Of a stretch of 64,000 bases of DNA, positions 19,253 through 27,297 are shown in pieces. The translations under genes were made by a program, and so were the position numbers. Positions within the stretch are counted from its first letter, which is position 1, and every line of letters starts with the position of its first letter. The notes beneath the pieces are model-generated. The model ran no database searches and was not told the DNA's origin. It saw nothing but the letters and a program-made list of their open reading frames with translations. Origin of the DNA: Pedobacter sp. MC2016-14 (lineage in GTDB: Bacteria > Bacteroidota > Bacteroidia > Sphingobacteriales > Sphingobacteriaceae); assembly GCF_020991475.1 (NCBI RefSeq), contig NZ_JAJMPA010000002.1, positions 372,001-436,000 on the forward strand. Direction: 5' to 3'.

Positions 19253-22200
19253 ATGAATTCTAAACTTTTACGAACGATAAAAGGCATTTTCCTTTTATCC
19301 CTAATTTTCTGTGCATCATCATATGCCCAGATTAAAAAAATCACAGGTAAAGTTACCGATGGTCCGTATGGGGGACCGATTCCCGGTGTTAATGTGAGTA
19401 TTAAAGGTAAGCCAAGTAATGTAAGTACTAATGCGGAGGGTATTTATGTTATTCAGGCAGATCCTGCCGTTGATATTTTGGTATTCTCTTACATAGGCTT
19501 TACGAGGAGAATGATCAATATTGAAGGTAAGGCTACACTAAACGTTGCTCTAGTTGCGGAAGATAAATCGCTTGATGAAGTTGTTGTAATTGGTTATGGC
19601 AGTGTTAAAAAGCGTGACTTAACAGGATCGGTGACTAGCGTAAAGGCTGATGACATTGTCAGAAGTCCTGTAAGTAATGCTATGGAAGCCTTGCAAGGAA
19701 GAGTTGCTGGTTTAGATATCCAAAGAGGCAGCGGACAGGCCGGATCAAATCCTGCAGTTTTGTTGCGTGGAAACAGATCATTTCTAGCAAGCCAGTCACC
19801 ATTGTATGTAATTGATGGCGTGCCTGCTGGAAGCATTGATAACATCAATCCAAATGACATCGAAAGTATTGATGTGCTTAAAGATGCTTCTTCCACTGCA
19901 ATTTATGGGGCCGCTGGAGGCAATGGAGTGATTATGATCACCACTAAAAAAGGCATTGCGGGTAAAGTGACCATTGACGTGAATAGTTATTATGGCGTAA
20001 ATGGATTTGCTACCTTTCCCAAACCTCTTATGAGTGATCAGTGGATTTCTTACTTGAACGATCGGTTCGCAGCAGATAATAATGGAAAGCTTCCTAATAG
20101 TCTTCTTGATCTTGGTCTAAGTGCCCAGGTAAGGGATGCTATTGATGCAGGGCATTGGGTGGATTGGGTAGACGAAAGTCTAAGCACCGGTACACAAGAA
20201 AACCATCATTTATCTTTACGAGGTGGTTCGGATAAGGTTCAGGCATTTTTGTCTTTCGGTTATATAGGTGAGAAAGGCATTTATAAATTTGATAAAAATC
20301 AGGCCTATAATGGCAGAGCGGGAGTTGATATTCGCTTTAACAAATTTCTTAAAGCGGGTGTCCAAACTAATATAAACTTATCAAATAGTGATGCAACAAA
20401 TAGTAGAATCAATCAGGCTTATAGTTTAGCTCCTGTAGGCCTTCCTTATTTGGAAGATGGCTCAATTAACCTTTATCCTGTAGCAGGAACTTCCACTGTA
20501 AGTCCCTTGGCAAATTTAGCCCCCGGTGTTTTTGTTAACAACAGTAAAAACTTTTATTTGACAGCTAACCCTTACGTGGAACTTAACCCAATTAAAGACC
20601 TGTCCATACGCTCTAACTTTGGTGCAGTTTTCAGTTCTTCAAGAAATGGAAAATTTGCGAACGAGCGCTCTTTTAACATCGCTACGGCAACAGGAACTAC
20701 ACCGTTTAAAGAAGCAACATATACCACCGGTTTAAACCAGTCGCTAGTATGGGAAAATATTATTAACTACAATTTCACAGTAAACCAAGATCATAAGTTT
20801 ACGCTAACAGGGATTACCTCTATGGCGAAAAATAAAGCTGAAACTTCTTTTGTAAGTGGAAATGGTATCGATTATGATGAATATCTCTACTACAATATGG
20901 GTGGTGCAAAAACTATAACGGGCGTTGGGTCAACCTACGAAGATGGATCAAGGTTATCATTCGCCGGCCGTCTGAATTACAACTATAAAAGTAAATATTT
21001 ATTAACTGGATCCGTAAGGCGTGACGGTGTTTCCCAACTGGTAAAAAAATGGTCTACATTTCCGTCTTTTGCAGCCGCATGGGTAATAAGCGAAGAGGAT
21101 TTTATGAAGGAAACCAAATCCTGGTTAGGCAATTTAAAATTGAGGGCTGGATGGGGTATTGCAGGTACAGCGGGCATACCGGCTAATGCCCGTACAACAG
21201 AAGTAGTGACAAAAACGGGGACACAAATCACACTTGGTGGGGCAGGTATCCTTCCAAATTATGTGTTGAAGCAGACTTTGGCTAATCCTGAATTGACCTG
21301 GGAAAAGGCTCACACAACTAATATTGGTATAGATGCATCGTTTTTTACTAATAGGATTGAACTGAATGCAGACTGGTATCATACCCAAACAAAAGGGGTA
21401 TTGTACAGTAGAAAGTTACCTTTTACATCCGGTGGATACGATGCTAAAAATCCATACCTCATTTATTCTAATATTGCTTCTACAGATAACAAAGGATTAG
21501 AATTATCAATAAATACAAAAAACATTGAAAATTCTAATTTTCAATGGAATTCTGCCTTTACATATACAAAATACAAGGAGAAATTGGTAAATATTAATTT
21601 AGGCAATTCATTAACGCCAACTGAGCTCATCTCCGAAGGATTATTTTTGGGACAACCGTTATTTAACATTTATGGTTATAAAAAACTTGGTATATGGCAG
21701 TTAGGAGAAGAAGTTGAGGCTGCTAAATATGGAGCAAGACCTGGTGACATTAGGATAGCAACCGTACCTAGGGATGTAAATGGGGTATCTGACAATGGTG
21801 TACACACCTATTCTGCAAATGACAGAATGTTAGTAGGACAAAAAAATCCAGTTTGGACTATGGGCCTACAAAATACATTTGTGTATAAAAATATAGACCT
21901 TACTATTTATGCGCTGGCAAGGTATGGACAAATGATTGATGCCCCTATTTTGGGCTATTACAATAGGGTAGCACAGCCATCATCGTACAATTATTGGACC
22001 CCTAATAATCCAACCAATGATTTTCCCCAACCACACCAAACGGCACCAGGTATTAATACTACGGTAATGTCGGCATTATCAATTGTTGATGGGTCGTATT
22101 TTAAGATAAAAAATATAACATTAGGTTATAGCATACCAAAAGCATTTGGTCAAAAAATAGGCTTATCAAGGTTTAGAGTATATGGAACGGCGTATAATCC

Positions 22201-22312
22201 TTTTATTTTTGCTAAAAGTAAAATGCTTAGAAATGTGGATCCGGAAACTGGTGGTACAGACTCATTTCCGCTTTATAAACAAATCGTATTCGGTTTAAAT
22301 GCTTCATTTTAA
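19253..22312 (+). CDS. SusC-like TonB-dependent outer-membrane transporter (pair 2)
   Basis: 1019 residues: signal peptide (about 1-25), CarboxypepD_reg-like domain (about 28-105), TonB-box-like DEVVVIGYG (about 107-116), plug with PLYVIDGVPAG (about 183) and a LKDASSTAIYGAAGGNGVIMITTKKG-type signature, then the beta-barrel. The signal peptide and N-terminal domain are almost identical to those of the SusC at 12927, but plug and barrel are clearly different, so the two transporters probably take different oligosaccharides. Expression would come from motif site 5 just upstream, because a terminator separates it from the preceding operon. Followed after 26 bases by its SusD. Confidence 0.96.
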   Translation: MNSKLLRTIKGIFLLSLIFCASSYAQIKKITGKVTDGPYGGPIPGVNVSIKGKPSNVSTNAEGIYVIQADPAVDILVFSYIGFTRRMINIEGKATLNVALVAEDKSLDEVVVIGYGSVKKRDLTGSVTSVKADDIVRSPVSNAMEALQGRVAGLDIQRGSGQAGSNPAVLLRGNRSFLASQSPLYVIDGVPAGSIDNINPNDIESIDVLKDASSTAIYGAAGGNGVIMITTKKGIAGKVTIDVNSYYGVNGFATFPKPLMSDQWISYLNDRFAADNNGKLPNSLLDLGLSAQVRDAIDAGHWVDWVDESLSTGTQENHHLSLRGGSDKVQAFLSFGYIGEKGIYKFDKNQAYNGRAGVDIRFNKFLKAGVQTNINLSNSDATNSRINQAYSLAPVGLPYLEDGSINLYPVAGTSTVSPLANLAPGVFVNNSKNFYLTANPYVELNPIKDLSIRSNFGAVFSSSRNGKFANERSFNIATATGTTPFKEATYTTGLNQSLVWENIINYNFTVNQDHKFTLTGITSMAKNKAETSFVSGNGIDYDEYLYYNMGGAKTITGVGSTYEDGSRLSFAGRLNYNYKSKYLLTGSVRRDGVSQLVKKWSTFPSFAAAWVISEEDFMKETKSWLGNLKLRAGWGIAGTAGIPANARTTEVVTKTGTQITLGGAGILPNYVLKQTLANPELTWEKAHTTNIGIDASFFTNRIELNADWYHTQTKGVLYSRKLPFTSGGYDAKNPYLIYSNIASTDNKGLELSINTKNIENSNFQWNSAFTYTKYKEKLVNINLGNSLTPTELISEGLFLGQPLFNIYGYKKLGIWQLGEEVEAAKYGARPGDIRIATVPRDVNGVSDNGVHTYSANDRMLVGQKNPVWTMGLQNTFVYKNIDLTIYALARYGQMIDAPILGYYNRVAQPSSYNYWTPNNPTNDFPQPHQTAPGINTTVMSALSIVDGSYFKIKNITLGYSIPKAFGQKIGLSRFRVYGTAYNPFIFAKSKMLRNVDPETGGTDSFPLYKQIVFGLNASF

Positions 22313-22338
22313 TTACGTTAAAAAAATAAATTATACGG

Positions 22339-24192
22339 ATGAAAAACTTATATATAAAATCTGGCACCTTTTTTCTTATGTTAGGAATGTTGGCCAGTGG
22401 TTGCGAATTGAAAGAATATAATCCCAGTACACAATCTGTAGAAACTGCTTATGGTAACAAAGTTGGTTATGAAGGTTTGATTAATTCTTGCTATGCTGAT
22501 CTTTACTTTTTACATGGTAAGTCGGATATTATCGGCCCAACGGAGGCTGGAACAGATAGCTGGGTTAATACAGGTAGTAATGAAATTGGATTGTCATTGT
22601 ATGATAACAGCCTAAATACTTCCACGGGAACCGTAAGGGTTTTGTGGAACGCTTTGTACGCAATTTCAAATTATTGTAATACCGCAATTGAAGCTGCTAA
22701 AACTGTTAAGGGATACAATTCTGCTGCAGAAGTAAATGCTAAGGTTGCTGAGGCATATTTTATTCGTGCGTATGCAAATTTTAATTTGGTTGAGCAATTT
22801 GGCGGGGTAACTTTACAAACGAATTCACCAGTTGAATCCGGACCGAATACAGCTCCAACGCGAAGTACAGAAAAGGAATTCTATGACTTGATATTTTCTG
22901 ATCTGAAGTTCGCATGTGACAATTTACCAGTAACCCAGACTTTAAGAGGCAGGGTTACTAAAAAGGCGGCTTACGCATTAATAGCGAAAGCTTATTTGCA
23001 GCGGACGAGGTTGGGTGAAAAGGAGCAGTATGCTAAACTTGCTCTGGACGCTGCTGAAGAATTGATTAATAGGCAAGCATTTTACAATTGCTCGCTATAT
23101 TTAAGTGATGCGCAAAAATCGGGCTTTACTAAATTATGGGAAGGTGCAAATAATAAGAATAATACAGAATCATTGTTTTTACAAGCGGTAGATATTACAG
23201 GATTGAACCCTGAGGGCTATAATAGAGGACGTATGCGTCAGTATTATTTGCCAGATCTAGGGAGTCGAGGTGCTGAATGGGGTACCCGTGAAACAAGTAT
23301 TCTGTATGGAAGAAGTAATTCCAGATGGTTTAAGCCAAGCAAATATCTTTTAACCAGTGTGTTTGAGCCAAGTGCAACTACGTCTGATACAAGGTTTGCA
23401 CAAACATTTACTTATAAGTTTTATGCTAACACAGATAAATTGATTACTCAGGCATTAGCGACTACTTTTAAAAAGGATGCTTCTGTAGTAGGAAAGACAA
23501 TTTTAGGAACCACGGCAGCCTACACTGGTCTTTTTGGAACCCAACAGCTCGAAGAAGAAAAAAACATGGCAAATGATGCTGGTTTAGCAGTCTTTACACC
23601 AAATTGGACAATTGATGAAGTCACCAAATCAAAGATGCCGATGTTAGTGGCTGATCCAAGTGATATTTTTGATCCTGTAACCGGCGACTATAAAGTTGTG
23701 GCTACCATTCCTGCCACAGATATTAACTATACGAATATGTATCCGGCAATGAAAAAATACTCAAGTAAAATGTACGATCAATCTAATCAATATTGGTTAG
23801 GTGATATTCCCATTATAAGATTAGGAGATATTTATTTAGTGGCCGCTGAAGCCGCATTACTATACAACAATGACCAGACTAAAGCAGCAGGATATGTGAA
23901 TACTATTAGAAAAAGAGCGGCCTTATCTACCAATGAGGGTGCCATGGTTGTTTTACCTGGTGCAATGAATATAGATTTTATTTTGAAGGAAAGGGCCAGA
24001 GAATTGACAGGTGAACATTGGCGCTGGTATGATTTAAAGCGAACTAATAACCTAACCAAAGCTTATTTGTCTGTCACCAATCCAATTGTAGGTGCAAACT
24101 TCATTGACAGCAAACATAAAGTTCGTCCTGTACCGCAATCTCAACTGGATGCAATTACCAACGCTGCTGAGTACGGCACCAATGGTTATTAA
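22339..24192 (+). CDS. SusD-like substrate-binding lipoprotein (pair 2)
   Basis: 617 residues with lipobox ASGC (C22). N-terminal SusD TPR region ([21 protein letters not shown]) and C-terminal RagB/SusD segment ending with [20 protein letters not shown], followed by the usual short tail with a [12 protein letters not shown] motif. It forms the extracellular lid for the SusC just upstream. The gene ends before a strong terminator and converges with the LOG gene. Confidence 0.95.
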   Translation: MKNLYIKSGTFFLMLGMLASGCELKEYNPSTQSVETAYGNKVGYEGLINSCYADLYFLHGKSDIIGPTEAGTDSWVNTGSNEIGLSLYDNSLNTSTGTVRVLWNALYAISNYCNTAIEAAKTVKGYNSAAEVNAKVAEAYFIRAYANFNLVEQFGGVTLQTNSPVESGPNTAPTRSTEKEFYDLIFSDLKFACDNLPVTQTLRGRVTKKAAYALIAKAYLQRTRLGEKEQYAKLALDAAEELINRQAFYNCSLYLSDAQKSGFTKLWEGANNKNNTESLFLQAVDITGLNPEGYNRGRMRQYYLPDLGSRGAEWGTRETSILYGRSNSRWFKPSKYLLTSVFEPSATTSDTRFAQTFTYKFYANTDKLITQALATTFKKDASVVGKTILGTTAAYTGLFGTQQLEEEKNMANDAGLAVFTPNWTIDEVTKSKMPMLVADPSDIFDPVTGDYKVVATIPATDINYTNMYPAMKKYSSKMYDQSNQYWLGDIPIIRLGDIYLVAAEAALLYNNDQTKAAGYVNTIRKRAALSTNEGAMVVLPGAMNIDFILKERARELTGEHWRWYDLKRTNNLTKAYLSVTNPIVGANFIDSKHKVRPVPQSQLDAITNAAEYGTNGY

Positions 24193-24217
24193 TTTTAGTT
24201 AGAAAAATACTAAGTTT

Positions 24218-24253
24218 AAGTCCTTATCAATTGCAGTTGATAAGGACTTTTTT
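24218..24253. terminator. Terminator between SusD 2 and the LOG gene
   Basis: A perfect 13-bp stem, AAGTCCTTATCAA (24218-24230) and TTGATAAGGACTT (24237-24249), with a 6-base loop, then a T-run on the plus strand. It clearly serves the SusD operon. The same hairpin could also stop the convergent LOG transcript, though the T-run on that side is weak. Confidence 0.92.
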
Positions 24254-24296
24254 TAAATAATCCCAACTGTTACGGATCCGGGTTGTTTAGTAGTAG

Positions 24297-24878
24297 TTAC
24301 ACCTCATCTTTGGCTATCCATTTACCCACAACAGGTGCTTCATAATTCGCCATTTGATCTAACAAATCATTAATATCATTATTAATTAGCAACATACTTT
24401 GATTAACTGGCTTCAGAAAGCCTTTTTTTACCATCGTTTCTATCATGGCAATCAGCTCATCATAAAAACCGTAGATATTTAAAATGGCAATTGGTTTTTT
24501 GTGCAGGCCAAGCTGTGCCCAGGTCAGCATTTCAAAAAACTCTTCTAAAGTTCCAAATCCACCAGGCAGTGCAATCACACCATCGCTAAGGTCATTCATT
24601 TTTGTCTTGCGTTCATGCATAGTTTCTACGAGAACCAGTTCTGTTAACCCTGTATGGGCAATTTCTTTGTTTTGAAGAAAATGAGGTAGTACACCAATTA
24701 CTTCGCCACGGTTTTCAATCGCTCCATTTGCCACGGCACCCATTAAGCCAACATTGGCTCCACCATATACCAATCCGATATTTCTTTCGGCTAAGGTTTT
24801 ACCTAATAAATACGCCTGTTCTTCATATTCTATTTCTGTTCCAAAACTAGAGCCGCAAAACACTGTGATCTTTTTCAT
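24297..24878 (-). CDS. LOG-family protein (TIGR00730 Rossmann fold)
   Basis: 193 residues, no signal peptide. It has the LOG-family signatures: an N-terminal Rossmann strand with CGSSFG, YGGANVGLMG, and the nucleotide-site motif PGGFGTLEEFFEMLTW. Characterised members hydrolyse the glycosidic bond of nucleoside 5'-monophosphates (in plants, cytokinin riboside monophosphate). Old annotations as lysine decarboxylase are wrong for this fold. It is on the opposite strand between two PUL operons, has no obvious link to pectin use, and looks like a housekeeping insertion. Confidence 0.93.
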   Translation of the reverse strand: MKKITVFCGSSFGTEIEYEEQAYLLGKTLAERNIGLVYGGANVGLMGAVANGAIENRGEVIGVLPHFLQNKEIAHTGLTELVLVETMHERKTKMNDLSDGVIALPGGFGTLEEFFEMLTWAQLGLHKKPIAILNIYGFYDELIAMIETMVKKGFLKPVNQSMLLINNDINDLLDQMANYEAPVVGKWIAKDEV

Positions 24879-25349
24879 CTGTATCGTATATCTAAAGTAT
24901 TATTCAATCTCCCGCAAATTTAGAAAAAATGGCTTTACCGAATAGATTGGCCCCTTTAAAACATAGACAACTGTCCTCGCTGCTTACTTAATGTTGTACT
25001 TTTTTTTGTAAATGTTATAACTTTATAGAATGATAGTAAAAAGAAAGATAACTATTGAAGCTGTAGTGGAGCCTCGCAAGGACTGGGAACAACAATTTAT
25101 TTGCCACAGTTCGATCATCGTTCGATCACAGGTTATGAATAATACTACTTACATATGGGTATGGTAGGACTTTCCTAGGTGTCGGCTACCTTTAGAAGCA
25201 TATAATAGGAGTAGAAGAACGAAGTTCTGCGGGAGGCTAAAAAGGCGTGTGGAAGAAGGTGGATATAGGCTTGATTGAAGAAAGATTAATTCAGCCACTG
25301 TAACATCCTTAACACCAAAATGCGCTTTACGTGTGATTATGACACTTAA
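24879..25349. other. Intergenic stretch with one gene remnant, otherwise unassigned
   Basis: This 471-base stretch lies between the LOG start and motif site 3. It contains the short antitoxin-like remnant described separately (25030-25167). The remaining bases, including the G-rich part around 25170-25290, show no convincing coding frame, RNA structure or repeat to my eye. Confidence 0.5.
25030..25167 (+). pseudogene. Possible remnant of an AbrB/MazE-type antitoxin
   Basis: A 45-codon frame starts MIVKRKITIEAVVEPRKDWEQQF and then runs on without recognisable features to a stop. The segment PRKDWEQQF resembles the C-terminal PRxGWxxAF tail common in MazE/AbrB-fold antitoxins, where it contacts the toxin. 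The DNA-binding beta-strands that should precede it are missing and no toxin follows, so if genuine it is a 5'-deleted relic. The match is short and could be chance. Confidence 0.25.
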
Positions 25350-25414
25350 GGTAATATCCTATAATACCATGTGAAAATTATACATTAAACACAGTTTAAT
25401 ACGTTGCATATTTG
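25350..25414 (+). promoter_or_regulatory. PUL motif site 3 (near-palindromic) and -7 box
   Basis: GGTAATATCCTATAATACC (25350-25368) is the best copy and is a dyad: GGTA-n-TAT-nnn-ATA-n-TACC. After exactly 38 bases comes CATATTTG (25407-25414), one mismatch from TAnnTTTG. It stands alone in front of the 16-gene pectin operon and is its most probable promoter, leaving an untranslated leader of about 220 bases. Confidence 0.75.
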
Positions 25415-25450
25415 AAATTACATACATTCTAACCAGATTACTCACCTACA

Positions 25451-25510
25451 ATGCCAAAGATTATCAGCAGCCCATTAGTAAACAACCACTATTTTTTAAC
25501 GGCGATTTAA
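25451..25510 (+). CDS. Short leader ORF 1 (19 residues), hypothetical
   Basis: An ATG-started 19-codon frame beginning MPKIISSPLV lies in the long leader of the pectin operon, about 35 bases after the -7-like box. Nothing links it to a known peptide. It could be a translated leader ORF or a chance frame; there is no ribosome-binding signal to judge by. Confidence 0.15.
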   Translation: MPKIISSPLVNNHYFLTAI

Positions 25511-25547
25511 AACTCAATGCAAATTTTTGGAAACTAACTTATTCAAC

Positions 25548-25619
25548 ATGAACATGAAACCCTCATTGATTTTGTCTATCATTACTGATGTCAACATTAA
25601 GAAGGTTCTCCACAATTAA
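25548..25619 (+). CDS. Short leader ORF 2 (23 residues), hypothetical
   Basis: A 23-codon frame beginning MNMKPSLILSIIT ends 18 bases before the first pectate lyase start. The hydrophobic stretch after a lysine looks slightly like a truncated signal peptide. No family is recognised. Listed because of its position directly ahead of a very large operon, not because coding is demonstrated. Confidence 0.15.
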   Translation: MNMKPSLILSIITDVNIKKVLHN

Positions 25620-25637
25620 AAAACATTTATAAAAAAG

Positions 25638-27293
25638 ATGAAACATAGATTCTTGCAAATTGCTCTCTTAGCCTCCATGCTTACCGCAGGCAACCACGCA
25701 TTTGCCCAATACCCTAAAATTCCTGCAGATGTAAAAAAAGCATCTGATGACATGATGGCTGAGGCATACAAACAGTCTGATGTGGCTTGGTTAAAAGCCT
25801 TGCCTACTATTCAAAAAGAGGAGAAAGAAGGAAAACCATACATTCCATGGGCAGGTCGCCCGACAGATCTTCCACAAGCTGAAATTTTGGCTTTCCCTGG
25901 TGCAGAAGGTGGTGGTGCCTATAGCTTCGGTGGTCGTGGCGGTCGCGTAATCGTAGTAAAAAACTTAAATGACAGTGGTCCCGGATCACTACGTGATGCT
26001 TGCGAACAAGGTGGCGCAAGGATCGTTGTTTTTAACGTATCCGGAATCATCCGCATTAAAACGCCATTGATTATCCGTGCCCCTTACATTACCATAGAAG
26101 GGCAAACAGCTCCTGGTGATGGTGTTTGCGTGGCAGGTGAGTCTGTATGGCTAAATACCCATGACGTAATTGTACGTTACATGAGATTTAGAAGGGGGGA
26201 GACTTTTGTTGGTCGCAGAGATGATGCCATTGGTGGAAATCCGGTGGGTAACATCATGATCGACCACGTTTCGGCGAGCTGGGGACTGGATGAAAACATG
26301 TCGATGTACCGTCACATGTTTAATGACAGTACAGGTAAAGCGGAAATTAAGCTGGCGACTGTTAACATCACCATCCAAAACTCCATCTTTTCTGAAGCTT
26401 TAGATACCTGGAACCATGCTTTTGGTAGTACTTTAGGTGGTGAAAACTGCTCATTTGTACGTAACCTTTGGGCAGATAACGGTGCGCGTAACCCATCTAT
26501 TGGATGGAACGGAATTTTCAACTTTGCCAATAACGTAATCTTCAACTGGAACAACAGGTCTACAGACGGTGGTGATTATACTGCATTGTATAACATCATC
26601 AACAACTATTACAAACCAGGACCAGTAACCAATTTAAAAGATCCAATCAGTTACAGGATTTTAAAACCAGAATCTGGCAGGAGCAAACTTGCTTATGTTG
26701 TGTTTGGAAGAGCCCATGTATCAGGGAATATCATTGAAGGCAATGAGCAGGTAACTAAAGACAACTGGAACGGAGGAGTACAGTTGGAAGATAAAAAAGG
26801 TGAGTTGATGACTTTTGAGCAGGCTAAACCTTATTTTGCGGCAATGCGTGTAGATAAACCGTTTCCTATGGCGCCGATGACCATTTTACCAACGATGGAT
26901 GCGCATAAATATGTATTGGCAAATGCTGGTGCAACCTTACCTAAAAGAGATCCTGTAGATACTCGTGTAATTGAACAAGTTAAAACTGGTATCATAGTAA
27001 CCCCTAAAAACGTTAAATTATCTGATAAACCGGATTTTGAGCACCGTCGTTTACCCAAAGATTCATACAAAATGGGCATCATTACAGATGTTTCTCAAGT
27101 TGGTGGTTACCCTGTTTACAAAGGAACACCTTACAAAGATTCAGATGATGATGGTATGCCAGATGATTATGAAAGCAAAAATGGCTTGAACCCTAAAGAT
27201 GCATCTGATGCAGCTATAATCACAAAAAGTGGTTATTCAAATATCGAAGTTTATTTAAACAGCATAGTTCCAGTTAAAAACGTAAAACCATAA
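25638..27293 (+). CDS. PL1-type pectate lyase, first of a tandem pair
   Basis: 551 residues with a signal peptide ending at HAFAQ. The right-handed beta-helix begins with the typical AFPGAEGGGAYSFGGRGG and continues with DSGPGSLRDACEQGG. The family motif is clear: acidic residues D195/D196 (calcium site) and IDHVSASW with D209 and H210, and a candidate catalytic arginine R284 in ARNPSIG. These enzymes cleave de-esterified homogalacturonan by calcium-dependent beta-elimination. Near the C-terminus lies a calcium-binding thrombospondin-type-3-like repeat (DSDDDGMPDDYE, then GLNPKDASDA). First gene of the 16-gene operon; only 4 bases separate it from its paralogue. Confidence 0.9.
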   Translation: MKHRFLQIALLASMLTAGNHAFAQYPKIPADVKKASDDMMAEAYKQSDVAWLKALPTIQKEEKEGKPYIPWAGRPTDLPQAEILAFPGAEGGGAYSFGGRGGRVIVVKNLNDSGPGSLRDACEQGGARIVVFNVSGIIRIKTPLIIRAPYITIEGQTAPGDGVCVAGESVWLNTHDVIVRYMRFRRGETFVGRRDDAIGGNPVGNIMIDHVSASWGLDENMSMYRHMFNDSTGKAEIKLATVNITIQNSIFSEALDTWNHAFGSTLGGENCSFVRNLWADNGARNPSIGWNGIFNFANNVIFNWNNRSTDGGDYTALYNIINNYYKPGPVTNLKDPISYRILKPESGRSKLAYVVFGRAHVSGNIIEGNEQVTKDNWNGGVQLEDKKGELMTFEQAKPYFAAMRVDKPFPMAPMTILPTMDAHKYVLANAGATLPKRDPVDTRVIEQVKTGIIVTPKNVKLSDKPDFEHRRLPKDSYKMGIITDVSQVGGYPVYKGTPYKDSDDDGMPDDYESKNGLNPKDASDAAIITKSGYSNIEVYLNSIVPVKNVKP

Positions 27294-27297
27294 AATA

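Noticed and set aside
22516..22534. Reverse-strand match GATAATATCCGACTTACCA to the regulatory motif
   Set aside because: It is inside the second SusD gene, lacks the right half of the motif and has no promoter context. Useful as a reminder that the left half alone occurs by chance.
24297..24878. LOG-family gene as lysine decarboxylase
   Set aside because: The PGGFGTLEE motif and Rossmann fold are those of LOG phosphoribohydrolases; the decarboxylase label is a known misannotation.
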